Shown piece by piece: positions 33,987-46,026 of a DNA stretch of 64,000 bases (positions are counted from its first letter, which is position 1; each line of letters starts with the position of its first letter). Position numbers and translations under genes: made by a program. The stretch spans positions 65,892,753 to 65,956,752 of the forward strand of contig CM051456.1 in assembly GCA_028274465.1 (NCBI GenBank). Reading direction: 5' to 3'. The stretch is from Plantago ovata (lineage: Eukaryota; Streptophyta; Magnoliopsida; Lamiales; Plantaginaceae). Below the pieces are notes generated by a model. The model was not told the DNA's origin. It was given only the letters and a program-made list of their open reading frames with translations, and searched no databases.

Positions 33987-35348
33987 ATGCCGCATACACG
34001 TTCTGCAGGAACACCGCTTGCTAATTCAATTGCTGAGATCGATAGAGTCTACCACCAGAGAAGGCGACTACTTGAAAGGCGCGCACTAGAGGAAATAGAG
34101 GAAACCGATTTCTCTGAACCACTAATTAGTCTATTCAAGGAAATCGATGGAATGGCAGAAGCTAGACCACTGAAGGCATGGGTACAACCCACCAAGGATC
34201 GTATGAGGGGACCGGCGATAGTTCTTTCGTTTGCAACCCGAGATCTGGAGATCAAGAACCACGCATTCCAACAACTTCCGAGGTTTTATGGCTTATCAAG
34301 GGAAGATGTGATGGGGTACTTGAACGATATCGATGATTTCGTCAACCAACTCCCACGACCCGGAGCTGACATAACAACGGATGAGTTGAGGATGAAGGTT
34401 TTTGCTATGGGACTTGGCGACAGAGCCAAGTCATGGCTGAGCTCTCTTCCAGCAGGCTCGCTGGACACTTGGGAAAAGGTTTTTTCAGCTTTCATGGAGA
34501 AATACTTCCCACACACTCTGACTACCGCGCTTAAGCCGCAAATCACTGGATTCAAGCAAGACTATGATGAGACCATCTACACCGCATTCGAGAGGTTCCA
34601 AGATCTCACGAACAAGTGCCCTCACCATGGTTTTGAACTCTCTGACTTAGTCCAACACTTCTACAATGGACTAACCTTCGAGAACCAACAAGTGGTGGAT
34701 TTCCAATGCCGAGGCAATATTTGGGAGGAAACCGCAGAAGCCGTCTGGGCAGTTTTCGAAAGGCTTGCTAAGGGTTCGCAGTTCAAGGACCCAAGAGCAA
34801 TGGTTAGGAGACGTGGACCTGAAGCTCCACCGACTCAAGAAGCCCCTATGTACAGGGGGAATGGGGATCAATTCGAGTGCTTTACCAACGAATTGAAGCA
34901 AGTCCTCAAGAGCGCCACCGGAACAACTGTTTCGAACGAAGTGTGCCGAATATGCAAGAACTATGGGCATGGGGCTCATATGTGTAGATCTGAGCTGGCA
35001 TACGATGATGGCAACTGGGCTCGAGGAGGCGAAGAAGAAGCCTTTGCTACGGAGTTTGGTACTCAAGAAGTTAGCTACGGACAAGACGGTAGGAATCCTC
35101 GAGGTGGATTCTGGAGAAGAGGATACCGTAACAATCAAGGATATGCACCGGCTAACCAAACTTATGGACCTAACCAAGACCGTAGTAGGCTGAACCATGG
35201 TAATGATCACTGCGAAAACCCCGCTCCGAAAGAGCCACCGAAGTCGAAGACGGCTCTACTGATGGAGAACTTGCAGAAGATGGTTGATCACACACAAAGT
35301 TTTCTCAAACGGTATGAGGAAGATTCTGAGAACAAGGGCAAGGCTTGA
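33987..35348 (+). CDS. Gag of the TR-GAG element (453 aa)
   Basis: The ATG (MPHTRSAGTPLANSIAEIDR) lies about 160 bp after the LTR. Residues about 130-230 form the retrotransposon Gag capsid domain (RAKSWLSSLPAGSLDTWEKV; ETIYTAFERFQDLTNKCPHH; FYNGLTFENQQVVDF). A CCHC zinc knuckle follows (CRICKNYGHGAHMC, spacing C-X2-C-X4-H-X4-C), then a basic, Gly/Asn-rich tail. The frame ends at 35348 in EDSENKGKA because of a small indel. In the sister copy at 52.1-53.7 kb the corresponding sequence stays open and runs toward the protease region. Gag is probably still able to form particles, possibly helping this element to move with borrowed enzymes. Confidence 0.85.
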   Translation: MPHTRSAGTPLANSIAEIDRVYHQRRRLLERRALEEIEETDFSEPLISLFKEIDGMAEARPLKAWVQPTKDRMRGPAIVLSFATRDLEIKNHAFQQLPRFYGLSREDVMGYLNDIDDFVNQLPRPGADITTDELRMKVFAMGLGDRAKSWLSSLPAGSLDTWEKVFSAFMEKYFPHTLTTALKPQITGFKQDYDETIYTAFERFQDLTNKCPHHGFELSDLVQHFYNGLTFENQQVVDFQCRGNIWEETAEAVWAVFERLAKGSQFKDPRAMVRRRGPEAPPTQEAPMYRGNGDQFECFTNELKQVLKSATGTTVSNEVCRICKNYGHGAHMCRSELAYDDGNWARGGEEEAFATEFGTQEVSYGQDGRNPRGGFWRRGYRNNQGYAPANQTYGPNQDRSRLNHGNDHCENPAPKEPPKSKTALLMENLQKMVDHTQSFLKRYEEDSENKGKA

Positions 35349-36072
35349 TAAGTTGGAAGAGAGCACTAGGCTTGCCCATCAAAAGATGCAAGAGTTGATC
35401 GACCGAAGAGCAAGTAAGGAACAAGGCAACACTGAGAAGGTCGTTAGGTGCGAGTGTTGCATGAAGGAAGAACTTCTACAGGCTAAGGAAGAAGAGGAGG
35501 ACCTTGGTTCTGACGCAAGTGATGAGGAGCAAGAGGATCCCGAACCACTCCCTAAAAGTTTCGATGTTAAGGTAGGGATTGGTGAGCTTGAAGATGTCCG
35601 TGCCACACTAGACACAGGATCCTACTCAAACATAATTCCTTTGAATGTGTTTGAAAAGAGTAACCTTGGAAAACAATCTGAGGAAAGAGCTATTGTGCGA
35701 CTGGCGGATGGATCATTCATGAGACCCGAAGGCGTTGTGAAAAATGTGTTGGTCAAGATTGGTGAAGCATCAATAAACACCAATTTCGTAGTTATGCTGG
35801 CATCTGCACCTGGGACGGGGGATGTCATACTCTTAGGGCAAACATTCTTGACCAAGCTACGCTCAGTGATGGATATCTACCAAAGAACTTGCACCATCGA
35901 AGTAAATGGCAAGCAACACGTATTGCAAGCCATACCAGATCCACCTGAACCGCCTGATATTATTACTCACTACTGTGGTCTTGCAGCCTATATTCTTTCT
36001 TATTCACAGGTTCTTGGCATGGAAAGGAGATCAATGAAGGGGAAGGCTAGTACCCGCAAAAAGAAGAGATAG
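35284..36072 (+). CDS. Retroviral-type aspartic protease of the TR-GAG element
   Basis: It overlaps the end of gag in another frame. A coiled helix (LDKLEESTRLAHQKMQELID) and the motif VVRCECCMKEELL are followed by an acidic linker. The protease core has the catalytic triad in ATLDTGSYSNIIP (about 35608-35646) and the second-half motif VILLGQTFL. After the protease the frame ends at 36072 (STRKKKR, then TAG) with no RT, so pol is absent by structure and not through a frameshift. Compared with the sister copy, about 20 codons (with LPSNTVKSNAITLAG) are missing between gag and protease. Confidence 0.8.
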   Translation: MITHKVFSNGMRKILRTRARLDKLEESTRLAHQKMQELIDRRASKEQGNTEKVVRCECCMKEELLQAKEEEEDLGSDASDEEQEDPEPLPKSFDVKVGIGELEDVRATLDTGSYSNIIPLNVFEKSNLGKQSEERAIVRLADGSFMRPEGVVKNVLVKIGEASINTNFVVMLASAPGTGDVILLGQTFLTKLRSVMDIYQRTCTIEVNGKQHVLQAIPDPPEPPDIITHYCGLAAYILSYSQVLGMERRSMKGKASTRKKKR

Positions 36073-38087
36073 GTGCAAACAGGAGTCGAGTCAAAGACTT
36101 TAAACAATGACGCTATCCGGGAGGCAACCCGGAATTTTTACCGCTTTCTTTACTGCTTTTTTGCATGCATTCCTTCTTGAACTATTTGCTTCTCATATGC
36201 GAATTTGTTCATGTCTGTGTCGTATATGCTTTTGTTTGAGTGAGATTTTTCGAGTGGTTTTTTGAAAAAAAATTAGTTTCGGGATTTAAACCGCGAATTC
36301 TGACATCGCGACCCGTCTCCCCGCATTGGGGAGCACGGGGCGAACCGCCCCACACGTGGGGCAAACCGCCCCACAGTCCCAGATCTTAAAAAACGCGGAT
36401 TTCAACCCCAAAACCATATTTTCTTCATTCTTCTTCATCCTTACTCCCAAAAACCCGAAAAGTGCGATTTTGCTTCTAAATCTTCATAACTTCTTCATTT
36501 ATTGACCAAATTGAGTGTTCTTTAGCTTAATTCGAAGCCTATTACATGATCTATCATCCTATCCGATCAGATTTCATCCTAACTCGTTAGATTTGCAGAT
36601 CTGAGGTATTATCTTTAGAACCCTAATTTTCGAATTGGGGTTTTTATTTGAGCTTCAATTATGCTTATTTGATGCATGGGTATGTTGTTTGTTGATTAGA
36701 CGTGTATTTACTATCAATTGCATGCTCAATTTGCTTGTTGTTGATTTGGGTATTTTGCTGCTAGATGATATATCTTGTTCTGCAATATGTCTTTATCTTT
36801 GATTTCTTGCATATGATTGTGTTTATTGATGTAATGAGGGTGGATTTGACGATAGAATGCTTAATTGTATGAGGATTTATGTTAGTAAATTTTGCGCTGC
36901 TATGGTATGAATTGAGCCTTGTTATCAAGGATATTGGTTGTCTAGTAAGAGCATGATGTGATGTATTGCATGTAGTAGTTACGTTGGTATGTTGCATGAT
37001 GAAGAAGCTAGGCTAGACATTGCGGTTTGGGGATTTGATTGATGAACTATCACTCATGTGTTTTTCGCTTTTACACTGCATATAGGGTAAGTTCTGTGTT
37101 GTCATACGAGGTGCAATAGCTGTTTGTAGGTACCATACCAAGGGAAGGAAGCATTCCCGATGATTGTTGTGAAGACCATGTCAAGAAAGTGATCTCGCTA
37201 GATGTGCGTTCGAGCCAGGAGTTTGCAACAACGTCGTGGATTATCCGAGAGGAGGAGCTAGAGTACACCTGGAGTAAGGACTCCTATGCCTATTCATGCA
37301 CCACCACCCGAAGGGACAGAAACGTTATTACTCATCACTCCATCACGAGGACTGCAAGTTCGAGTGAACTGGAAGGCACCGGGACATTCTCGCCTCGACG
37401 GATTCAATCGTGAGTTCGCAGTTGCTAGAAGGGTTCCGAAGCGCTAGCTTGGTTCCAAAATATAATGACATGGGTACCCAGCACCTGTGTTGGGGTGCCC
37501 CTTGACTTCCTCTAAAGGGAGCATAGAACTTGATATTGGGAGCATCACCTGTAGAGAATGTGGACAAAATTGGAAAAGGTAGAGGACTCCTGAGTATCCG
37601 AGCAACTACTGAAACCTTCTCAGGAGTAACCGTGAAGGGGGAGGCCTGATCCACTGCCCTTTTCCCTTCAACGTCACATCCTATTGGAGGCGCAGAGGAT
37701 GGCAGGGGATGAAAAGGTAATCATAACAGCGGACGATAATCTTGGAGAATTCAACCTGCCACTACAACTCTCCATAGTGAGGATGTGCGTGAAAGTAGTG
37801 AAATAAGCCATACGGGCAATGATGATACGGATGAGGAGTTGTCCTTTCCGGTCCCAAATTGAAACTACCGAGCGTACCCGAATACCTGATGACTCCCTAT
37901 AAAACTCCCAGAGGAGGCCCAATAACTCATAAGCAGCATACTCAGCCGACCGAGGCCAACCATGGTAACATCTGTATCCATCTTATTTCCTCATTTTCTT
38001 ACTGCTAGGGACTAGCGTTAATTTCATGAGGGGGAATGGATTTAAGTGGATCGATGTTGTTAGTTGGAGCTTGGCATTGGTAGGATG
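36073..38087 (+). other. TR-GAG non-coding internal region, end of left contig
   Basis: No coding frame. It contains GC-rich palindromes (36335-36373) followed by a leader-like stretch, and it matches 39356-41361 nearly base for base. Small indels relative to that copy grow more frequent toward 38087, as expected for an error-prone contig end. Short frames here (37189, 37343 and others) are chance frames. Confidence 0.7.
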
Positions 38088-38187
38088 NNNNNNNNNNNNN
38101 NNNNNNNNNNNNNNNNNNNNNNNNNNNNNNNNNNNNNNNNNNNNNNNNNNNNNNNNNNNNNNNNNNNNNNNNNNNNNNNNNNNNNNN
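38088..38187. other. Assembly gap (100 N)
   Basis: Exactly 100 N, a conventional gap of unknown size between contigs. Frames drawn through it are artefacts. Confidence 0.99.
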
Positions 38188-39356
38188 CTCAAGAGCGCCA
38201 CCGGAAAAACTGTTTCGACCGGAGTGTGCCGAATATGCAAGAACGATGGCATGGGGCTCATCTGTGTAGATCGGAGCTGGCCTACGATGATGGCACTGGG
38301 CTCGAGGAGCGAAGAAGAAGCCTTTGCTACGGAGTTTGGTACTCAAGAAGTTAGCTACGGACAAGACGGTAGGAATCTCGAGGTGGATTCTGGAGAAGAG
38401 GATACCGTAACAATCAAGGATATGCACCGGCTAACCAAACTTTAGACCTAACCAAGACCGTAGTAGGCTGAACTATGGTAATGATCACTGCGAAAACCCC
38501 GCTCCGAAAGAGCCACCGAAGTCGAAGTCGGCTCTACTGATGGAGAACTTGCAGAGATGGTTGATCAACACAAAGTTTTCTCAAACGTTATGAGGAAGAT
38601 TCTGAGAGACTAGGGCAAGGCGATAAGTTGGAAGAGAGCACTAGGCTTGCCCATCAAAGATGCAAGAGTTGATCGACCGAAAGCAAGTAAGGAACAAGGC
38701 AACACTGAGAAGGTCGTTAGGTGCGAGTGTTGCATGAAGGAAGAACTTCTACAGGCTGAGAAGAAGAAGAGGGACCTTGGTTCTGACACAAGTGATGAGG
38801 AGCAAGAGGATCCCGAACCACTCCCTAAAAGTTTCGATGTTAAGGTAGGGATTGGTGAGCTTGAAGATGTCCGTGCCACACTAGACACAGGATCCTACTC
38901 AAACATAATTCCTTGAATGTGTTTGAAAAGAGTAACCTTGGAAAACTATCTGAGGAAGGGCTATTGTGCGACTGCGGATGGATCATTCATGAGACCCGAA
39001 GGCGTTGTGAAAATGTGTTGGTCAAGATTGGTGAAGCATCAATAAACACCAATTTCGTAGTTATGCTGGCATCTGCACCTGGGACGGGGGATGTCATACT
39101 CTTAGGGCAAACATCTTGACCAAGCTACGCTCAGTGATGGATATCTACCAAAGAACTTGCACCATCGAAGTGAATGGCAAGCAACACGTATTGCAAGCCA
39201 TACCTGATCCACCTGAACCGCCTGATATACTACTCACTATTGTGGTCTTGCAGCCTATATTCTTTCTTATTCACAGGTTCGTGGCATGGAAAGGAGATCA
39301 ATGAAGGGGAAGGCTAGTACCCGCAAAAGAGGAGATAGGCGCAGACAGGAGTGAGT
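38188..39356 (+). pseudogene. Second copy of gag end and protease, probably an unmerged contig overlap
   Basis: This matches 34911-36077 (from CTCAAGAGCGCCACCGGAA onward) but carries many single-base deletions that split gag and protease into short frames. The DTG site (ATLDTGSYSNIIP) is still visible near 38878-38912. Most lesions are one-base losses, which points to uncorrected sequencing errors at a contig start more than to decay. Confidence 0.75.
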
Positions 39357-42300
39357 CAAAGACTTTAAACAATGACGCTATCCGGGAGGCAACCCGGAAT
39401 TTTTATCGCTTTCTTTACTGCTTTTCTGCATGCATCATTCTTGAACTATTTGCTTCTAATATGCGAATTGTTCATGTGTGTGTCGTATATGCTTTTGTTG
39501 AGTGAGATTTTTGAGTGGTTTTTTGAAAAAAATTAGTTTCGGGATTAAAACCGCAATTCTGACATCGGACCGTCTCCCGCATTGCCGACGCACGGGGCGA
39601 ACCGCCCACAGTGGGGGCAACCCGCCCCACAGTCCCAGATCTTAAAAAACGCGGATTTCAACCCCAAAATCTTATTTTCTTCATTCTTCTTCATCCTTAC
39701 TCCCAAAAAACCCGAAAAGTGCGATTTTGCTTCTAAATCTTCATAACTTCTTCATTTATTTGCCAAATTGAGTGTTCTTTAGCTTAATTCAAGCCTATTA
39801 CATGATCTATCATCCTATCCGATCAGATTTCATCCTAACTCGTTAGATTGCAGATCTGAGGTATTATATTTAGAACCCTAATTTTCGAATTTGGGTTTTT
39901 TGATTTGAGCTTCAATTATGCTTATTTGATGCATGGGTATGTTGTTTGTATGATTAGACGTGTTATTTACTATCAATTGCATGCTCAATTTTGCGTGGTT
40001 TGATGATTTGGGTATTTTGCTGCTAGATGATATATCTTGTTCTGCAATATGTCTTTATCTTTGATTTCTTGCATATGATTGTGTTTATTGATGTAATGAG
40101 GGTGGATTTGACGATAGAATGCTTAATTGTATGAGGATTTATGTTAGTTAAATTTTTGCGCTGCTATGGTATGAATTGAGCCTTGTTATCAAGGATATTG
40201 GTTGTCTAGTGAGAGCATGATGTGATGTATTGCATGTAGTAGTTACGTTGGTATATTGCATGATGAAGAAGCTAGGCTAGACATTGCGGTTTGGGGAGTT
40301 TGATTGATGAATCTATCACTCATATTTTTTGCTTTTACACTAGCATATATTTAAGTCTGTTTTTGTCATACGAGGTGCTAATAGCTGTTTGTAGGTACCA
40401 TACCAAGGGAAGGAAGCATTCCCGATGATTGTTGTGAAGAACCATGTCAAGAAAGGTGATCTCGCTAGATGTGCGTTCAAGCCAAGGAGTTTTGCAACAA
40501 CGTCGTGGATTATCCGAGAGGAGGAGCTAGAGTACACCTGGAGTAAGGACTCCTATGCCTATTCATGCACCACCGAAGGGACAGAAACCGTTATTACATC
40601 ATCACTCCATCACGAGGACTGCAGAGTTCGAGTGAACTGGAAGGCACCGGGACATTCTCGCAGCAACGGATTTGATCTTGAGTTCGCAGTTGCTAGAGGG
40701 TTCCGAAGCGCTAGCTTGGTTCCAAAACATAATGACATGGGTACTCAGCACCTTGTTGGGGTGCCCCTTGCCTGCCTCTAAAGGGAGCATAACATTGATA
40801 TTGGGAGCATCAACTGTAGAGAATGTAGACAAAATTGGAGAAAAAGGTAGAGGACTCCTGAGTATCCGAGCAACTGCCTGAAACCTTCTCATGGAGTAAA
40901 CCGTTGAAGGGGGAGGGCCTGATACCACTGCCCTTTTCCCTTCAACAGTTCACATCCTATTGGAGGGCTACAGGATGGAGAATTCCATAACAGCGACGGC
41001 TAATCTTGAGAATTCAGCCTGCCACTACAACTCTCATAGTGAGGATGTGCGTGAAAGTAGTGACAATGAAGGCCATACGGGCAATGATGATACTGACTGA
41101 GGAGTTGCTCCTTTGCGTCCCATAATTGAAACTACCGAGCGTACCCGAATACCTGATGACTCCCTATAAAACTCCCGGAGGAGGCCCAATAACTCATAAG
41201 CAGCATACTCAGCCGACCGAGGCCAAACCATGGGGTAACATCTAGTATCACATCTTATTTACTCATTTTCTTACTGCTAGGGACTAGCGTTAATTTCATG
41301 AGGGGGATGGGATTTAAGTGATCTGATGTTGTTAGTTTGGAGCTTGGCATTGGTAGGATGAGTATAGTACTTCGCATGCTTTATCCGTCTGCACGTTTAC
41401 TGCTTTCTTAGATTTATAGGTTGCATTCATCCTAGGATAGTTTTGCATGTTTTTTATGGAGTCGATTGCCGAATTTTTTTTGAACTTTTTTATTGGGTAG
41501 ATCAACTAGCTATGCCATTAATCGTATGCTTCATTTCTATGAATTTTTTTGAGGTTTTTTCGCTTGGTTTATCACATTTATGTATTGCACTTAGTTAAGC
41601 ATGGTAGTCTCGACATCACTTAGTGGTGTTTTCTCTACTGCGGTTCACGAAGGCCTTTATAATAGGATGATGCATGTTAGGGTCTTATGGTTGTTTTCCC
41701 GAATAATATGTACCTAAGAGGCAACAAGTCTTCACCATGCTTTGAGATTGCTAAATGCCTAGGAAGGAGGTAGTGTGATCCTTTATTTATAACCTATTCT
41801 TCCGAATAGGTTTGGGGAGGGGGTTACACCACCATAGACTTGTTTCTGTTTTTCATTTTCGTATCGTGAGTTTATTTTTCTTTTTCGTGAATTTTGTACT
41901 CCAACCTATTCTTTCGAATAGGTTTGGGGAAGTCGTGTGAGTCATTTTTGTTTCCCTTTTAGTTATGCTACTGCTGGCTAGAAAAAAATCGAAAAAAAGA
42001 AAGAAAAATTCCAGAAGAAAAAAAAGAGAAAAAGAAAAAAGAATCTGGAAAGAAAAAAAAAGGAAAAAAAGAGAAGACCCCAAAAAAGCAAAGAAGGGTA
42101 AAAAAAATAAAGCCAAATAGCAGTTTAGCAAAGTTTGAGTCTTTTTTATTTTTCGTATTGTTCGTAATCGTGTTTTTCTATTTTTTATCTTTTTTGTCTT
42201 AAGTGTCATCTGTTCTAGACCACCCTCGTCCTGCCATTCAGGAAGTGGTGAATAGCTTAAGACTTTACTTGAGAGATGGGTAGAATAGGGGAGTGTTATC

Positions 42301-42719
42301 TTTTATAGGGAACCCTCCTTCGTTTGATGAGAGCCAGTACTGGTTCGACCTCTTTTGAGGAAAAGTCTTAACATGGTGGAACAGCAGTAAGTCCTCAGTT
42401 TCATAGGCACGGGGCAACCATTCGTATCTTAGCATGCATCATTACGTCGTCACTGACTAGGTCCAGGTAGAGAATGTTACGAGAGACTATCTTGTCTTGA
42501 CATAAGTGCTTATGTGGATGTGTATAAGTCAATCGAGGTATTCTTCAACCTATATTCATGCTTTGATTTATATGGTTTCTGTTCATATGTTATTTGGTAG
42601 ACTCAGTAGTTTAGTTCATTTTATTTGGCATGAAACTCCATTTTTGAGTCTTACATGTTTTTTGTATTAGAGTCTAGCTTAGTTGCTTGAGGACAAGCAA
42701 AGGTTCGGTTTGGGGAGTT
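39357..42719 (+). other. TR-GAG non-coding internal region up to the 3' LTR
   Basis: About 3.3 kb without a credible gene. It holds GC-rich palindromes (39592-39633), a leader-like T/C-rich stretch, a purine tract (about 41985-42085) and the polypurine end AGGTTCGGTTTGGGGAGTT just before 42720. The homologous region of the older left-edge element (1-3122) is equally non-coding. The region keeps length and landmarks but no frame, so it may serve RNA packaging or replication. Confidence 0.7.
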
Positions 42720-43996
42720 TGATGAATGTGTATTTTACACTTTCATTCGAGTCTTTTTCACCTAATTTAGCTATCCTCTATGATAATTTAGCTATATTTT
42801 AGTACATTTTATTAGAATAGTGTCACGTTTCCCTTTAGATTTTATTTTACAGGTTTTGGTTGAAATTCGGAGATTACGGGCAATTATATTGAAGTCTACA
42901 AGGAATTGGTGTTCCAGAAGCCGATTTGGAGTATCTGAAGGTTTCCGGATAGGAATTGGAGTCTAGGGGTCGAATCTGGAGGTTAGAAGGCCATTAGAAG
43001 TCTAAAACCGAGTCCGAAAAGGTGAAGAAATCCAAATCCGCGTCGAAAACGCGGAAATTCCGCGTTTACACTGGGGGGCGAACCGCCCCAGCTCTCAGGC
43101 GAACCGCCCCAGAGGTTTTTCGGGCCTATATATAGTTGCGAGTTTTCTCTCCGAAAATCTTATCTTTCCAAGCCTACTTTCTCACCTCTCTCTATAGTTT
43201 TAGGTAGGAACTTCCCGGGGCCTGTCCTGGGAGTTCCATAGCTTAGGGGATACTTTTTCATAGCAGATTGGAGCGCGTAGGATCGCAATCATCCGGAGAT
43301 TGACAACCTTCGGTAACTTTGTATCTTACAACTTTTATCTACTTATTTTATTTCTTTCAATATGTTTTCTTCTATGATTGCTATTGATTGCATGCACATT
43401 ATGAGTAGCTAAATTTATCGTTGGTGGTAGTATGTGAATTGTTAGCGAGGGAAGATAATCATGCTAATGGCTATATCGCGCATTATACTCCGTGTCATTG
43501 CTTTATTTCGTTGATGAGTTGAACACCAAAATTCTCGTATGTTGTATTGATCATTATGCACACTTGGACACTTGTCGGCCAATCAGACCAAATTATCTTC
43601 GTAGTGTTGAATGATTACGGAACACAATAGGACGTTAGTTGTTGACAGGTCAGACCCATATTATCTTCGTAGTGCTTAATACTTACAACAGGACCCAAGA
43701 TTCATTCAAAGATCTCTATGCAAGACCGAGGAATTTATGCATGATTATCGACCCATTATGTTAAGAAGGACCATACTATCACCAACCTCCATTATCTGCT
43801 TGAAAACCCCCTATTGCTTTCTATTTGCTGTTTTATATTTTCCTGTTAAATAGATAAAGCTGGTTATAGTCCTGAGAGAACGACACTCGAGTCATTCTGC
43901 TACTACACTACGGTTTTCGTTGTAGTTGTGGATTGCCTTTGGCTAAATAACAAATTTATTTGACTGAATTCGGAACCGACGAATCCGCGTTCATCA
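42720..43996 (+). repeat. 3' LTR of the TR-GAG element
   Basis: Same length (1277 bp) as the 5' LTR and almost identical. The TATA box is at about 43127-43134, with palindromes at 43073-43112. The GTTGC duplication follows at 43997-44001. Confidence 0.95.
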
Positions 43997-44001
43997 GTTG
44001 C

Positions 44002-45766
44002 CATCAGCAACCACTCAACAAAAAGGAAGTGAAGCTACTGATAAAGGTTCTAAAGTTGCTCAACTTGATGAATCTGAGGATGATGACGACTTGTCAGAAA
44101 ATGATGATGAACAGTCCAAGCGAGACCCAAAAGTCGTTCAGATTCCTCCTCCTGATTACATCAATGATTTAGACGATGGTCTAAGAGCAGAATTGCTGAC
44201 GCGTGATGATCAGTTTGCTTCCAAAATTAAGGTTCATTCCTTAACACCTCATTTAGTGCCGTTCCCAAGAGTTGAGGAGTTTACTCCCAGAATTCTAGCA
44301 CTAAAGCAAGTCCATGATGCCTGCAAAGCTGAAGATGAGGCATTGCTTGCTGAGAGCCCACTTGACATTGGAAAGATACTGGCTACAGTGTTGAGACGCA
44401 CTACAACTTTGACAATAGCTCAAAGAGACATCAGTCTTTATCATAAGAGCTATGAAGAAGATGTAAGTCAGGCGCTCAAGCTTGCAAAGAATGCTCTTGT
44501 CAAAGCTCAGAATATTATGGATGAGAAGGCCGCAACAGAGAAAAGACATGAAGATAACATGATGAATATTCAAAAAGAGTTGGCAACAATGAACTCTGAC
44601 CAACAAGAGATCATCATGAAGTATAATAGTCTCAACACTCTTGCTGAAAATTGCAATGAGTTTTATTCTCTGCACATCACTCCGATGTTGCAATCCATGT
44701 CTAAGGGGGAAAAGAAGACTAGAAAAAGCAATCAAACCCCTCCTGCTCCTGCTGTTGATGTGCCACTTCCAATAGAACCTCTTGCTGAAAGAGAGCAAAG
44801 TTCTAAAAGACAAGCAGAATCTGAGTTAAATTCAGCAAGTACCAAAAAGAGAAAAACCGCTGCTGAAACTCAAGATTTCTGTCACACTGAAAGTCATCAC
44901 AATCTGAATGAAGATGATGAAGAAGATGATGACAATCAAACAATAGCTCAAGCCATAAGAGATAGACCTTTAACAGCCATAACTCCGTCTGGCCACTCAA
45001 GGCATTTCTCGCCTGACTCTTCAGCAAGAGATCAAGACAAGGCTAAAACAGAAGAAGAAGGCAAAGACAGGAAGAGAAAAGGCTGGCCAGCATTGCTATT
45101 GGCTCCGGCATCGAATATACAAAGACCAGCAATGAGGAAACCACTCAGAATGTAATCAGAAACATTCATGGTTGCTGGATTTTAAAGCTGGAAGACTTGC
45201 TGGTAAATGAGTTCTTTCCTACAGCCATGTTGAATCAAATGTTCAAATGGATTGAACTCAAGGTCCAAAGAAATCAAAGGGAAGAATCCCTCCCAAGAAG
45301 TATTGCTGGGAAATGGTTGAATCTAGAGGTCCATGTAAGAAGAGTTTCCATTGGTAAGACATACAAGCAAGAACCAAATCTGATCAAACCACCTGGCATT
45401 GCTTACTACGCTGACCCGGTCACAAAGAAACCTAAGAAGAAACTTAGATTGATTCCTTATGAGTACTTCTATCTCACTGCTAAGGATCAAGAAGAAGATC
45501 TTCTCTGGTTAAGAAAGATTCATCCGAAAAGCATTTCAGATACACAGCTTCTCCATGCCAGCAATTGGGGCATGCATTTGTGGGTAATCAATTACATGGA
45601 AATGAATGCTGAAAAGCATCATCATACTGCCTGCAAAAACGCAAGAATTCTTCAACTACAAGTCCGTAGGCTTCTGGAAAACTACGAGAAGGATTGTGTT
45701 GAATTCACTGCACTTGCTGAGAAGAGTGTAAGAGAGATTTTGAGAAAATCCTCTGAAAGAGCTTAA
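44002..45766 (+). CDS. Sirevirus extra ORF, 3' part
   Basis: It continues the reading frame of 29031-32547: the distance between the break points is a multiple of three once one GTTGC copy is discounted. It has an acidic stretch (ESEDDDDLSENDDEQ), a long helical, probably coiled-coil segment (about 44460-44680: YEEDVSQALKLAKNALVKAQ and onward) and a basic patch (SSTKKRKTAAE type). A one-base loss in an A-run near 45077-45081 shifts the frame to a false stop at 45155. In the next frame the sequence stays open to 45766 with conserved-looking C-terminal text (IAYYADPVTKKPKKKLRLIP). Apart from that single indel, the two parts together would be about 1760 codons. No membrane segment is visible. 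Confidence 0.75.
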
Positions 45767-46026
45767 GTCCCTGCAATAGTTTTTGTTAAGGTTTTTGTTT
45801 GCTGATTCCTTGTTATCTATGCTTTCTTGTAAACTTCTGAATGATAACTTTCAACAATGAATTCTTTTGACTCTTATTGGTTTTTGATTATGCAACTTAC
45901 TTATGCTTACTGTTTATTTATTCAAGTATGCTTGCATTAATCAACTGATTTATTCAACATCAGAAACCTCTAAAAGGGTAACAATTAATTTAGCCATGGA
46001 TTGCTAACATCAAAAAGGGGGAAATT
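45767..46026 (+). other. Sirevirus 3' untranslated end with polypurine tract
   Basis: A T-rich untranslated stretch ending in CAAAAAGGGGGAAATTT (46010-46026), the 3' polypurine tract directly before the LTR. Confidence 0.8.

Larger units (their letters stand above)
32548..43996 (+). mobile_element. Young TR-GAG (Athila-like gypsy-derived) element with gag and protease only
   Basis: Two 1277-bp LTRs (32548-33824 and 42720-43996) begin TGATGAATG and end TTCATCA. They are flanked by the 5-bp duplication GTTGC (32543-32547 and 43997-44001). By eye the LTRs differ by about ten substitutions and two single-base indels, so insertion is recent. The PBS matches tRNA-Asp. Between the LTRs are gag and an aspartic protease, then several kilobases of non-coding DNA, with no RT, RNase H or integrase. 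This fits non-autonomous TR-GAG elements. The apparent length of 11.4 kb is probably inflated by about 3.3 kb through an assembly gap and a repeated contig end. Confidence 0.9.

Noticed and set aside
37983..38445. Frames of about 90-140 codons running through the gap
   Set aside because: They include translated N bases and error-rich contig ends.
38188..39356. A real second gag-protease copy from tandem duplication
   Set aside because: The match extends over the whole overlap and small errors cluster at the gap; an unmerged contig overlap explains this better.
29031..45766. Extra ORF as a retroviral envelope gene
   Set aside because: Position is right, but I see no signal peptide, transmembrane segment or fusion-peptide-like stretch, and the N-terminal third has a nuclear-type basic cluster.
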